From: Pogona vitticeps
Lineage: Eukaryota; Chordata; Lepidosauria; Squamata; Agamidae
DNA: 64,000 nucleotides
Reading direction: 5' to 3'
NCBI RefSeq assembly: GCF_051106095.1
Contig: NC_135792.1
Coordinates: 14,131,501 to 14,195,500, forward strand
The translations under genes were made by a program, and so were the position numbers. The notes below the pieces were generated by a model. That model did no database searches and was not told the DNA's origin. It saw nothing but the letters and a program-made list of their open reading frames with translations. Below, in pieces: positions 23,435 to 59,558 of the stretch (position 1 is the first letter of the stretch; each line of letters starts with the position of its first letter).

Positions 23435-25621
23435 CTCTTAAATTAGTAATAGTAATATATAATTTCCATATATGATGACAATGATTCCCCTCATTTAACC
23501 AACAAATTCTTCTCTAAATATCTTCTCAAAGCAGAAACCCAAAAGCAGTGATGAGAATGTGCACCTCTTAATATTTTTTATGTCCAGTCATCTGATCCCC
23601 AACTTTCACTGCAGCTTTTTGTTTCCAGTATAGGTGGCCAATTATACAAATCTCTCGAATAAAAACACTCAGTCAGGTGGACATACTTGGTTTTGTCAAA
23701 AGCTTTCTTACAGACCATAAAGCATCAATTCATATTATGCCATCCCTCCCCAAGTGCATGTACATGCAGAATAGTGTTTTTCTGATTCTAAATCATCTCT
23801 GAATTGAAATTGAATTTAATTGAAATTCCCTGTCCTCTGCATTTATGAAAACCTTAAGCAGATTGCACCTTAAGTGTAAAATATATTTTACACATTGAGT
23901 CTCTTATGCATTTTTCCTGGCTAAGAACTGTATCCCTTATAGGAATACTCATAACTTCTTTTCATTTGGTAAACCGAAAATGTAGGGGCAATTTTTTGAG
24001 GTCAGATGCTTTGTGATGACCTAGTTTATCCTGCTGGTCTAGACACAGTGTTGACCCCTGCTGTTCATCAGTAGTTTTATGAGCCTCAAATTTAATGGCT
24101 TCTTTTCCCATACAGACAACATTACAGAAATTTACTCTCAAATAGTTCCACTGGCCTTTTCAAGTCATAACATAGCAGAACTGCATGATAACTCTGCAGA
24201 TTTCAAATGCCGTTCTTTAATAAAGAGTAGGGAGGTAGCAGTAAAATGTTTTGGCACATTTGTTGCTAAGCAAAAAGTACTAAGCTCCTGCTGATGAAGT
24301 TCTGCATGTACACTTCTCTTGTGATGTTGCCAGCTTTCTGTAGAATGGATCATGTTATGAGTAAGTAGCTACAATTTTTTAAGCTTTTGCTTGTTATGGG
24401 TTTTTCGGGCTCTTTGGCCGTGTTCTGAAGGTTGTTCAGTTTAAGCTTTTCATTACAGTACTTTTGTAGCACAGGCCAGATTTCTGTAATCAGCAGCTGC
24501 CTGCATCAGACAATTAGTTGCCAGGACACTTTTCCTTTCTGTAAGATTTTCTCTCCCGGATGTTTAGTGGAAATTCTTTTGTCATCACTTTGTGGCATTT
24601 TCTTTCTATAGTTCTTCTTTATCGTTTAAAACAAAGAGATAGTGTGACTAGTATGGTTCATTAATCTTTCTTCCTTCATGACTGAGTCATTCGGAAACAA
24701 GCGTGGGGAAAATTCTTTCCAAAAATTTGCTGTTCATTCAGGAGAAAAATAAATTTATCATCTTAAGGTAGTTCACAACTGAGGCCACTGACACTTCATG
24801 TTAGCCTTCTTAGATTTCAGTGTGATACCAAATAACTTTAAAAAGTCTTCCATCTGAGTATGTGAACATGAGAGACTAACAATTAAAATGGTACGCTTTT
24901 ATCTCTCCTATTATAGTAACTATGCAACCTGCCCATAAGAAGCCAAATCTTTTGCGAATGGTAGAATTGTATTTGGCCACACATTGTAATGCTAAATGAG
25001 ACTACACTCTGATCCTAATATACAGATTATCTTTCCTTGCTACTTGATAAACAGTGGAATCAGCTATCTTCAGAAGAGTAGCAAGAAAGGCGTCAACAGA
25101 GTTTGACCACTGCTTTATCAACTTTCCTTCATATATGTTACAGTCCAACACAGCTCAGGGGTATTTTACGTTGAATGTGTTTAATCAGTCCCAGCTTATT
25201 TGTTTCAATAATTATAAAACTTTAGGTGGAGTGGGTACTGTCAGTGTCAATATGATTTATGTGGATGATGCTAGTGGCAAATGTGCAATTCCATTCCAAA
25301 GGTCAGGCAAAAAATTTTTTACACAGTCCACTTAATGGGACAAAGGTGATGAGTGAGCTAACAGATAAGACTTCTTCTCTCACTGTTGTTAACAGCTGAC
25401 TGGGCTCCTACCATGCTTTTAAAAGCAGCTGAACAAAAGAGAAACTAAGCAAAATGAAACTGTGCCTGTCATGGAGAAAAGGGGAGTATTTACATGTTTT
25501 TGTTTTATCTGAATTTGTTTGACATGTTTTATAGTGAACTGTATATTCTACAGTATTCCTCTTCCTGTGATATGTGCTTCCTTGACAGGGGCTGGACTCA
25601 ATCCATAGGACCCTTCCGACT

Positions 25622-25647
25622 CTGATGATGATGGTGATGATGATTAA
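25622..25647. repeat. (GAT)n microsatellite
   Basis: Short GAT/GGT repeat next to a LINE tail. Confidence 0.8.
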
Positions 25648-25657
25648 AGGTGGGGTT

Positions 25658-25822
25658 AGGCATCCTTCAGTCTCGAAAGACTATGGTGACGTGCTCTGTA
25701 TGGAGGACTTGGAACAGCGTCTAGTGTGGCTGAAGAGGCCAATTCGAGAGTGACAATCCCTTCCACACTGAAGACAAATACAATCTGTCCCCTGTCCAGC
25801 TCCCTGGTTTTGCTGCTTGTGT
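25658..25822 (-). mobile_element. LINE 3' end encoding CCHH finger (second copy at 52510)
   Basis: On the minus strand it matches the end of the LINE at 52510-52970: it encodes ICLQCGRDCHSRIGL and SHTRRCSKS, then the hairpin tail AGTCTTTCGAGACTGAAGG ATGCC. 5'-truncated copy. Confidence 0.65.
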
Positions 25823-25835
25823 GGGGATGGATTAT

Positions 25836-26155
25836 TAAAAGAATTGGCAGATGTGATCTTGGAACCACTGAATGAAATCTTTGAGAGGTCCTGAAGTATG
25901 GGCAAACTGCCAGAGAACTGGGAAAAAAACCGGGGGGGGGAGTGGTGAGAGCCACTAAGCCGTGGAACAGCTTGCCTCCCGATGTTGTGGGTGCCCCATC
26001 CCTGGAAGTTTTCAAGAGAAGATTGGACAGCCATCTGTCTGGGGTGGTATGAGGTCCGGGATGGTATGAAGTCTCCTGCCTTGGGCAGGGGGTTGGACTA
26101 GAAGACCTCAAAGGTCCCATCCAACCCTACGGTGATTCTATGTTCATTCTATGAT
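25836..26155 (+). mobile_element. CR1 LINE relic with internal deletion
   Basis: 25840-25925 encodes the CR1 RT stretch like DVILEPLNEIFERS. It then passes directly into the 3' UTR (TGGAACAGCTTGCCTCCCG, GGTTGGACTAGAAGACC) and ends in the CR1 octamer-type repeat ATTCTATGTTCATTCTATG. The middle of the element is missing. Confidence 0.75.
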
Positions 26156-27264
26156 GATTATAGCGTTATTAGACCATCAAACAATTACAAGCAAAAGCAA
26201 ACTTTCAATCTATACAGATATTCATCAGGCTGGACAACTCAGAGCTATGCATGGTGCAGAAAAAACATAACAGCTTTAAAAATCTTGGCCACTTGTACAG
26301 TCCATGTTTCTCTACTTAAAGCAAGTTTACAAATGAGGACTCTTGACTCAGGTCTGAGGTATAGGTTTCACGGACTGGAATGTGCCTCCTTAACTTATTA
26401 AAAACACAACATGTTCACCCCTTCATACTATCGCAAATTAATCAGTAAACAAGCAGGAGTGTTTTGCTTTGTGTGGCATCTAAACCCTGGTATAGTCTTC
26501 CCAAACAAGTCAGAATTGTTTGGTTTAAAAGCAATTCACTGTCAAGCATAATGGTTTGACACGAACTATTTGACTGTGGCTTGAAGCCAGTTGGTTTAAA
26601 AACAATTTGAATTTGGTTTGCAATTAATTTCATTTGAAACAAACCAAGATCATAATTTGGATATACACAAAGCTAACTATTTCTGGTACTTTTTAATCAA
26701 GAGGAATAATGATTGTACATACACACAGTTTATTCATGGCAAGCTCTGACTAACTTTATATGTGAACAGAATATGCACTCTTTAACAATACTCTTAAGTA
26801 GGGAAAATTAAATATATGATTAAATATGTGAAACAGTTCTTAATTTTCCTTCTCAAATCCAGTATTGCATGTATTTGATTTCCTATAGGGAACTCCTTAG
26901 GCAAATATAATTCACATTTTTTAGCCTGAAGTCAGACTGCAATAGCTAAAGGGCATTTCTCAATGTGATTTTATTGTCAATGTTTTTAGGACTTGATGAT
27001 CTTGTCTTAATGAGTTTTAAATTATTCTCATCCTCCACACCAACATAAATAAAAACATGAAATACTTTTTTAGCATTATTCCTGAACATTTGGGGACAGC
27101 TGAACACAATTTTAAAAAATCAGACGCACAAAGAGCGACCAACAACTTAGGGGTGGTTCATGCGGCCCTTGAGTGACCTCTTCTGGCCAAAATTGAAAAA
27201 ATGTGGAGGAATCTTAGGCTGAGATATGACTGGGGATTATATCATAATACAGTATCTTGCAATT

Positions 27265-27530
27265 TATTTACTTGGCTCAATATTACTACGAGTGAGAAGG
27301 ATCTTGGATTTGTTGTAGATCAAAAGCTGAATATGAGCCAAGAGTGCAATGTAGCTGTAAAAATGGCAAATGCTATTTTACGATGAATTACCATAGTCTC
27401 TCGAGACTGAAGGATGCCTAATCTAAAACAGAAGTACAGAAGTAGTCTGCAAATCCTGTGAGTTACTACTCCCTTTCTATTCAGCACTAGTTAAGCCTCG
27501 TCTAGAGTATTGTGCCATCTCTCTCTGGAT
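27265..27530 (+). mobile_element. CR1 relic split by a minimal LINE tail
   Basis: 27280-27384 resembles the CR1 region encoding DLGFVVDQKLNMSQECN and VAVKMANAILR. At 27389-27420 lies a 32-bp hairpin tail (CCATAGTCTCTCGAGACTG AAGGATGCC) of another LINE family. CR1-like sequence resumes at about 27490. Confidence 0.55.
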
Positions 27531-28204
27531 CAAACTCAAGACCTTGAAGAATTAGCAGCAAAAATTGAATGAATTCCTTTGGCTTAACAAACACCCAATT
27601 ATTAGTTTCACTGTGCTGTGCCAAAGTAATATGCTAGGGTGTTTTTTTTGTTGTTATCTGGATGTCATAATGTACTACAAAGCTACTTTACCCATGGACA
27701 TAATCAAAGTGCTCAGAAGCAGAGGACTGTTTAAAATTGCTACACCCAATAATTTCTCCATGACCACTCAGAACTGATTTGGTGTGCTCCGGAGTGAAGA
27801 CCGGCTAAACATGTTCAAAATGCATTTCTTAAAGCAATGTTTCAGCAGTGGGACGGGTACCGAAACAGACTTCTCCCTAAGACATCTAGACACCCAACCT
27901 TCTGGTTCCAGAACTGGTTCCCACCTGGTCACAATACTGCATTTGCCGAGGTATAGAGGGCAGTCCACGTGACCACACTTAAGGACTTCTCCAACAGCAA
28001 AGGTCTCTTCCCAAAATAAATTATGTAGAGTAAACTTAGAGACAAGATACAGTGGTATTTTACCTGTGGTTGAGGCATGCAATTCAGCAACACAACCCAC
28101 AAATAATATTTAAAACATCACAAACGAATACAGAAACACTGTAGATACAAATACAAAGATTTCCAAACTCTATAGTGCACTACTGATAATTTCCACGCAA
28201 AAGT

Positions 28205-29274
28205 AATATCAAGACCAGAAAACGTGGCAAAATGATTGTTCACGGGACATCACAGAAGAACAATGGACAAGAATATGGGCCTGCCCGTTTCTCAAGTCTG
28301 CAGTGATCTGTACAAGAGTCAAAGCAAAATAAATATTGACAAGATGGTACCACATTTCACAGAAACTAGCTAAAATGATGTTGGTTTGCTCTCCATTGTG
28401 GTGGAAGAATTGTGACCATCCAGCCTCCTGTGCATATGGCTGGTGGCAATGTGACATCATTAAAAAATTCTGGTCCACCATACTTCCTCATATCAAATCC
28501 ATCATGGGTCATGAGATCCCTTTGACACCAGAAGTTCTCTTTCTAGATTATTGGCATGGGAAAGCACCATTACACACACCATAGAGTTAATTGTCACTTT
28601 ATTAGCTGCTGTGAAACAAATAATTGCTACTAAATGGAATTCTACAATGCCCCTGACGGAACACCAATGGCTTCAGAAAGTCTGGGATAATTTCATCATG
28701 GACAAAATCTCCAACAATTTACTGAAGGCAGACATTTAATCCTAGACAAAACTAACTTTGTTGTTAAATGGTTCTCCTTCCTTGAATACACAGCTAAACA
28801 TGATACTGAACCCAACAACCCCACCTATCAAAACATGCTACATTTCTAGGTGGACATTTAAAAAAACCAATTACCATTACATGTATAGCAATCACATAAT
28901 CTTAGAAACTTTACATCTTTAAGCCACATAACTATCAAGTAATAGCACATTATACTACCCAGAGTGGTAGAATATACCAGATGGGCAGGATATAAATCGA
29001 ATGAATGAATGAATGAATGAATACCAAATTTATTTGTGGCTCAGTGTGACGTGGAAGGGTGCAGTACAGTTTATCTTGTTAATTAGATAACTAACCCTGA
29101 AAAAGGAAAATTGTTTAGAGTATTTGGTATATATACTCAAATATAGAGTATTTGGTTTAACTTGTTATACAATGTTTAATGAAGTATTAGGGTTTTTTTA
29201 GTTGAATGTTAAATTTGTTGTCTTTGTTCTCAGTTCCTATTTACAAAAAGCTTAATAAAACATTTTTTTAAAAA
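28205..29274 (+). mobile_element. L1 LINE 3' end (ORF2 C-terminus and 3' UTR)
   Basis: 28330-28735 encodes the L1 ORF2 tail, with LTRWYHISQKLAKMM, CSPLWWKNCDHP, WWQCDIIKKFW and LLAAVKQIIATKWN, in two frames. A 3' UTR follows and ends near TTAATAAAACATTTTTTTAAA. A short (GAAT)n tract and SINE-type tail lie at about 28975-29026. 5'-truncated and defective. Confidence 0.8.
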
Positions 29275-29275
29275 A

Positions 29276-30465
29276 TCTAGAGTTCTGGACACCACATATT
29301 ATGAAGGATGCCAACACACTGGAGTAAGTTGGCATCCCTCATAAACTGTGGAGGGCAGCAGTGGAGATCAGGGAACTGCAAACCATGCCCCATGAGGAAA
29401 GACTGAAAGAAAGAAGTGGGCATGTTTAGCCTTGAGAAAAGAAGGCTGAGGGGAGATATTATAACACTTTTCAAATCCTTGAAAGGTAGTCATACAGAGG
29501 AGGAGCAGGATCTGTTCTCGATGATCCTAGAGTACAGGACATGTAATAATGAGCTCAAGCTACAGGAAGCCAGATCTAGGCTGAATAACTTAAAAACTTG
29601 GCTGTTCAAGCAGGCGTTCCCTCCAGTCAATTACAATGGTGCCTCGCTTAACGACGATAATCCGTTCCAGGAAAATCGACGTTAAGCGAAAACATCATAA
29701 AGCGAAAATAAAAACCCTATTGAAACGCATTGAAACCCATTCAATGCGTTCCAATGGGGTAAAAACTCACCGTCCAGTGAAGATCCTCCATACGGTAGCC
29801 ATTTTCGCTGCCTGTATAGTGAGAAATCTGTCCCTAAACATAGCGGGGAGCCATTTTAATTACCCGGTGGCCATTTTGAAACTGCCAATCAGCTGTTCTA
29901 AAAACATCGTTTTGTGAAGAATCGGTTCCCGAAGCAGGGAACTGATCATCGCAAAGCGAAATTCCCCCATTTAGACCATCGTTTTGTGATTGCAATTGCG
30001 ATCACAAAAAGATCATCATAAAGCGGATTCATCATAATGCAGGGCAATCGTTAAGCGAGGCACCACTGTAAGTGATTTCTATATATATATTCTTTATTTT
30101 TTTTCTCTCCTTTTCAAGTTATGCCATCTTGGTAATATCTCGTTTGGAATTTAATTGTTATAACTGTATTTTTGTGATTTTATATTGATGTGTTTTTATT
30201 GATGTAAGCTGCCCCGAGTAGACATAGTCTAGAGGGGCGGAGTAAAAAATCTAATAAATAAATAAATAAATATCAGGAAAAACTTTTTAACTGTTAGAGC
30301 AGGACAACAGTGGAACCAATTATCTTGGGAGGTGGTGAGTGCCCCAATGTTGGAAGCATTCAAGAGAAAATTGGACAGCCATCTGTCAGATTTGCTTTGA
30401 TTTGTATTTCTCCATTGAGCAGAGGGTTGGCTTAATGGCCTTATAGGCCCCTTCCAATTCAATTA
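29276..30465 (+). mobile_element. CR1 3' end with nested L2-like LINE and MITE
   Basis: A CR1 3' end (29276-29586: ATGTTTAGCCTTGAGAAAAG, AATGAGCTCAAGCTACAGG) is interrupted and resumes at 30271 (TCAGGAAAAACTTTTTAACT) through 30465. The interruption, 29587-30270, is an L2-like 3' end (encoded LKTWLFKQAF, then GCCCCGAGTAGAC..GGGGCGG and an AAATAAAT tail). That in turn contains a TA-flanked MITE at 29634-30068. The order of insertion is therefore CR1, then L2-like, then MITE. Confidence 0.8.
29634..30068. mobile_element. CAGTGGTGCCTCG-type MITE, copy 2
   Basis: 435 bp with ends CAATGGTGCCTCGCTTAACG and GTTAAGCGAGGCACCACTG and TA on both sides. The interior contains AAGCGAA repeats and the pair ATTGAAACGCATTG / AATGCGTTCCAATGG. 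Non-coding. Confidence 0.88.
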
Positions 30466-30589
30466 TTTTTTTATTTAAAAGGATGTGAACTGGCAACCTT
30501 GGTCTAAAACTGAGGGTCCATGAACAGTTGATAGAGAGAGAGAAAAAGAGAACAGAAATGGTAGCCACAAATGCATAGAAACCTCTGAT

Positions 30590-30604
30590 GTGCCCCCCCC
30601 CCCC
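30590..30604. repeat. Poly(C) tract
   Basis: A run of C in an otherwise AT-rich stretch. Confidence 0.8.
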
Positions 30605-30846
30605 GAAAAAGAAAGAAAAAGATCTGGAACACCACTGACCACTAAATGTACTGCGACTAGACATTAATTAGGAACTTATTAGGAATGTGTTTTATGCCAA
30701 AATGGCTACCCTCATGTTTGTTCATAATCACTACCTCTCACACACACCTCTGCTGGATGAGGTTAAGAATATAACACAATACTTGATAGAACTAATTATT
30801 ATACAACATAAGCTACGCTGCAGTAATCTTAGACATACTTTGTCGT

Positions 30847-30965
30847 TGTTATGTGCACCAAGTCACCTCCAACTTATGACAACCCTCTGAATGAGTGATC
30901 TTCAAAACGTCCTATCCTCAACTGCCCTGCTCAGCTCCTGTAAACTGTAGTTTCCTTTAGGGAGT
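30847..30965 (+). repeat. SINE/LINE-tail relic
   Basis: Motif GTCACCTCCAACTTATGACA and ACGTCCTATCCTC, typical of a widely dispersed reptile repeat related to the ones at 20128 and 31925. Family not secure. Confidence 0.4.
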
Positions 30966-31394
30966 CAATGCATCTCATACTTGGTCTTCCTCTTTTCTGT
31001 GCTTTCAACTTTTCCCAGCATTTTTTCCACTGAAAAAATGCCTTCTTATGATATGCCCAAAGTAGGGCAACCTCAGTTTCAACGTTTTTGCTTCCAGATA
31101 TACTTCACTCTGCATTGGACCTAAGACCCAGTTGTTTGTCTTTCTAGCAGTCCAGGGTATATGCAGTTATCCTCCAGCACCATATTTCAAACAAATCATT
31201 TTTTTTCAGTCAGCTTTCTTACCAGACCAGCTTTCGCATTCATTGTATAATGCACCCTTGTCTGGCGCCTTTGCCTATAGGAATCCAGTCCATCAATCCA
31301 TTTTCTGTTCTAACAGTAGCTTCTTATTCATAATACATCAGGACAATCAAATGCAAAGGAACACACATTTATTTCGAAACAACCCATAGTTTCT

Positions 31395-31680
31395 CATGAT
31401 TTATTTATATGAACAAAGGCTTTGTTGTAGTCTATAAAGCATAGACTGATATTCTTCTGAAATTCTTTGGTCCTCTCCAGTACTCAGTAGATATTTCCAA
31501 TATGATCTGGAGTATCTCTTTCTTCTCAGAATCCAGATTGAACAGGAGGCATTTCTTGGTTGCCTTAGATGCAAAACGCCTTGAGTATCACTTTGCTTGC
31601 ATGGGAAGTTAAAGCAATGGACCGATACTCACTGTACTCCTTGGCAACTCTTTCCTTGGGGACTGGAATGCATATTAAAT
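31395..31680 (-). mobile_element. BovB (RTE) LINE reverse-transcriptase fragment
   Basis: Minus-strand translation gives pieces like VPKERVAKEYSEYRSIAL, TSHASKVILK and GPKNFRRISVYAL, matching the BovB RT block (PKKGNAKECSNYRTIAL.. in the family). Degraded. BovB supplies the enzyme that mobilises Sauria SINEs through their shared 3' tail. Confidence 0.7.
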
Positions 31681-31924
31681 ATTTTCAATCTGTATATACT
31701 CACCTGGGTGTGAGTCATCAAGACTTAACACCAACTTCATGATTCTATTAGTTTTCAAGATACCACTTAGGTTTTTTATTTGTTTGTTTGTTTTAATCAC
31801 CAAGATATTAGTGGAACACAATGCAGGGACAGTCGTAGTATTAGAAGAGTGAAGTGGTCACCTCAGGCAGATTTCAGGTATCATCATGAAAGAGCAGCAA
31901 ATGGTGAGTTAGGTAATGTGTTAT

Positions 31925-32103
31925 CAGTTAAGTGCCCTCAAGTCATAACCCACTTCTTGGGACCCTAATACAGTAGGGTTTTCAAGACAAGTGGAGTATT
32001 CAAGGAGTGGTTTTACCAGTTCCACACCCCCAAGGAGTCTCCATGGCTGAGCAGGGATTCAAACCCTGATATCCCAAGACCTCATGTGTTACTCTGTCCA
32101 CTA
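31925..32103. repeat. tRNA-like SINE relic
   Basis: AGTTAAGTGCCCTCAAGTC, GAGTGGTTTTACCAGTTCC and CATGGCTGAGCAGGGATTC, then a B-box-like GATTCAAACCCTGATAT. The same unit recurs at 50563-50690. Confidence 0.5.
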
Positions 32104-32107
32104 CATG

Positions 32108-32231
32108 ATTGATTCCCAGCCTTGGGTAACCCAGGTGTGCTTGAAATGCAACTCCCAGGAAGCTTTCCGCCTCAGAAACGGGCAGGTGGTTTCTGGAATT
32201 GGCAGCCCAAGAACAAGGTTGGGAACCACTG
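32108..32231. mobile_element. hAT-like MITE (CAGTGGTTCCCAACC type)
   Basis: The left arm GATTCCCAGCCTTGGGTAA and right arm AAGGTTGGGAACCACTG are inverted. Same family as 39140-39275. Non-coding. Confidence 0.55.
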
Positions 32232-32337
32232 CACCACACCAAATGGGATACCCAATGGGACATTATGGCCGCACTTTTATTATTCAGGGAGGGAAAGAGA
32301 TACTTGTGGCGTTGCCTGCCTCTTGCACTAGAATGTC

Positions 32338-32475
32338 ACTTCTTTAAATAATTGTTATGTGTAATCTTTTTAAACAATGCTATTTTTATACTTTGTAATT
32401 CTTGTAATGTTTGTTCTTTTTAAACCGCCTGGAGTCGACCAAACAGGGGAAAAGGCAAATTAAACGAACAGACAC
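32338..32475 (+). mobile_element. L2-like 3' tail, 250 bp upstream of GPATCH1
   Basis: TTTTTAAACCGCCTGGAGTC followed by GGCAAATTAAACGAAC is the usual L2-like tail. It marks the left limit of the GPATCH1 promoter island. Confidence 0.5.
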
Positions 32476-32728
32476 AGCTGGCTTTCCTTTGTACATAGGC
32501 GTCGACTTGTAAGAAATGTTATTCGGCCGCGGAGTGTCTCCGTGCAGTAAGTAAGCGGACGAGGGAAAACCGACCACCTTTCCGAGCGCCAACGCTCCCG
32601 CCGGACTGCAACCACAGAGAGGAGCCTCCGCAGACGCGTAATCCGCGCGAGCCGCCTATTGGGGGCGGGCGGTCAAGGAGGCGGCCCTGAGCAGGCCCCG
32701 CCCCCCGCCCCATCAGAGGTCTGCCAAG

Positions 32729-56555
<23,827 letters not shown>

Positions 56556-56850
56556 CTTGGCTCCTTCAACATTCTTTGGTCTCAAAGTAGATCTCCTCTA
56601 TGATGGCAGATCAATAGTACAAAGTATATTTGAATGTCCTGTATATACTATGTTTATGTTGGATTTGATAGCATAAAAGCATGAGTTCTTTTTGTGGTTT
56701 CAAAGTTAAAGAACAGAGACAATGTGGATTGTTGGAAAAGATTCTTCTCCTTTAAGCATTATAATAATGGAAATAATTTTGACAGTTCTGCATTTTAATG
56801 AAAATAAGGATGAATTTTTTTAATAAAACAAAATTTACTAATCTTACACC
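56556..56850 (+). terminator. GPATCH1: GPATCH1 3' UTR and poly(A) signal
   Basis: AATAAA at 56822-56827, about 270 bp after the stop; cleavage is expected near 56840-56850. The UTR is AT-rich and has no repeat. Confidence 0.8.
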
Positions 56851-57959
56851 TAGTGTCTTACAATGAATTCTTTAAAAGTCCTGTTAAAGCAGGAATGTCC
56901 ACTGAAATTTGCTTGCATTAATATTTAGGATCATTTTTTAAAAATGTAGCCTAGTTGTAAAAATACACTTAAAAGGCAGAAAGCTAGAGTGCTTCAGTTG
57001 TGTAATGAGAAATGAAAAATACAGGTTGTTACAGGTGATCATTCAAGGTAAAATAAGTAAGTGATTAAAAATTCAAACCCAAGTGAGCTGTAGACTTTAT
57101 GGATGGTTCTGCAAAACATTCTTAGACCAGTTAGGAACCCCTTCAAACAATGGTTCGCCTTGACTTTGTCTGACCACCTGTTGCCATATTCTTGGCAATT
57201 GGTTCACATTCCTGATCTCTAAGCCAGAAAAAGATCCTCAGGAGCTTGATTTTGCCTTTTTACTTTTATAAACCAAAGCCAAAAAACATTTCCCACTGTT
57301 ACTCAAATGGATTGGGAAAAGTTACAAAGCCACATGTGGGAGGGGATCAATGTGGGTTTTTCAAAATAAGACACATTACTGATCCTATTCCAAGGTTGTA
57401 CATTGTTACCTGCTCCAGCAAAAGCAACTCATGTTTGCAACAAGATTGTTCTGTGTATCAGAAGCATTTGACAAACTAGAAATATTTATTCTGTATCAGT
57501 ATAGCAACAGATCTTGGTATATCCCCCGATACGTGTTTTCATGCTATCCATACTTGGCATAACACTATTATTAGAAAAAATGGCTTGGAATTTTTTCCAT
57601 TCCCAATTCATAGATGTATAAAATGGGTTTACCCTGTTTAGCCCCAAAGAGATGCCTTCAAAGTCAAATCTGTTTTTCAGTCTCTGTGCTAGTGATGTGG
57701 TGGTTGACATCACCGTTGTAAGTTGGAAATCCCCAGGATCCTGGAAATTATTTCCAGCTAACATAAGCTAGCAGGTATAACAACAGAGATACCCAGGATA
57801 TTGGGTATTAACACTAAAAAACAAGAAACTTCCCTGCTGTGTCAACAGATATACCATTTACAGGGTTGGGGTTATGCCAACTAGATTAAGTAAGACCATT
57901 TCATTTATCTGCCACAAATATTGCACCACATTCAGCACAAAAATCTGAACTGACAAAAA

Positions 57960-58330
57960 TGGAAGCTGTCGTGGCTGGGAAGAATGACAGCTCTAAAGGT
58001 CTCAGTCATCCCTAAACTGTGTTATTTTTGTGCTAATCCTACTGGTATTTTGGAAAGGCTCTCCAAAGTTTGGCAACAAAACTTTCCCAAGTTTATTCAT
58101 CATGGTAAACACTCATGGATAGCTAATGCAAAACCACTGAGAAGATTTTGCTTCTTACTTCTTCATGGGTGACAGGATAGTATCTTCTTTCAAAATCAAG
58201 GCAGCAAACTTGGGGCAGTTTCTGTGGCATAAACAGCTCTTTTTCTCCATCAGAATAGAGAATTTGAGAAAAAGCCAGAATGCTGTCACAGTTGCACCCT
58301 AGCATCTTATCACCTATGGCAGTTGTTTCC
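57960..58330 (+). mobile_element. L1 ORF2 fragment
   Basis: Encodes MTALKVSVIPKLCYFC, ERLSKVWQQNFPKFIHHGK, then NAKPLRR, similar to the L1 RT C-terminal region (..GRMAAIKMMILPKLLYLF..). Short and interrupted. Confidence 0.6.
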
Positions 58331-59434
58331 CTCTGTCTAATGGAAAGGCTGAATCTGCATCCCAGCTAAAAAAGTACCATTCCTTGAAAAAGATCCCTGA
58401 TTAGCAGAATATAAATTCACAACCCTAAGCAATATCAGCCTGTTGTGGGGTGAGTGCCCCCATAATGAAAATTGCAGGAATTAAAGACAATTTAATATTT
58501 GATAAGGTACATAGTTGAATTTTCAAATAAAAGCTGTGAGCTGATTGTGTTTGCAACTACATTGTGAATCAAATCTACATTACAATGATGTGATTTTAAG
58601 TCTGTATTACATCTGAAATCTCAATCAGTGCTCACATCATGCCAAGAGTTAAAAACCATATGTGAACTGAGTCACAGTGATTCTTGCATGCGTAACTTGA
58701 AAGTATGAGAAAGGAGTAACAGGTGACAAGAAGTCATGATGTATTTTGAAAAATCATTGTTCACATTTTTTATGTTCTGTGTTCTGAGACTGAGTGCCTT
58801 TCCATGGTATTTTTAATAGAAAGTTTTTTCAGAAAGGTAGTAGTCTGAAGCTTTAAATGAGAAAGCAGCATCACAGAAAAACATAATCAAAGTGCTTTGC
58901 TTTTACATGTCGCCCTCCCAAGTCCTTAACATTACACTCCAACTGCCTGTGTCACCAAAATACTACCTACAGATATGCCCTTTGCCTTTACAAGAACTAT
59001 CAGAACTTAGCACACAGGAAAAAGTCTGGTCAAATCATTCTGGCTTGGAAAAGTAGAAGCAAAAAGGACTGGGCCAATTCAATTCAACCTTTGCATCATA
59101 CAGTCAGTTAAAAATACTTCAAATTCACTCATTTTGTCAGTGGAGCAAATTCTGCAGTATTTCACTATGTAGGTCATACTCTGTGTTTCTTAACATGACA
59201 GAAGCAGAAACACCAATTTTAGATATGCTTCATTCTTCACTTATATGCTGCAGGACCTTCATTCTCTGGGGCTGACTGGTTTGCTGGGGGTGACATTCTC
59301 AGGGAAAGAGAAAAGGATGTTGTCACAACCAATGCCTCGACTCTCCGGGAAGGGAACGAGGATGCCTCAGGCCAAAGGGATAGGGAAAAGATTAGCCCTC
59401 CTCTAGTCATCTGGTACCTCACCCATTTCCCATA

Positions 59435-59545
59435 ATTTCAAGAAAATAATGGACAGTGGTTCTGAGAGTTCTTCAGCCAGTTCCTTCAATACTTTTGGAC
59501 GCAGTTCATCCAGCACTCATTTGTAGTTTTTCAAGTTTAAAGACC
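59435..59545 (-). mobile_element. CR1 ORF2 fragment
   Basis: On the minus strand it encodes a stretch like DELRPKVLKELAEELSEPLS, the CR1 RT segment with GPDxLHPRVLKELAD in intact members. Confidence 0.6.
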
Positions 59546-59558
59546 TCCTGATAAAGTT

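Larger units (their letters stand above)
22121..32509. other. RHPN2-GPATCH1 intergenic region
   Basis: About 10.4 kb between the two divergent CpG-island promoters. It is mostly retroposon remains (SINE, CR1, L1, L2-like, BovB), listed separately. About 22.3-23.0 and 23.5-25.6 kb are AT-rich with nothing I recognise beyond a short Penelope-like 3' piece near 24390-24440. No host exon found. Confidence 0.7.

Noticed and set aside
25656-26120. 154-codon open frame, minus strand
   Set aside because: Runs through LINE tail and CR1 3' end; repeat-derived.
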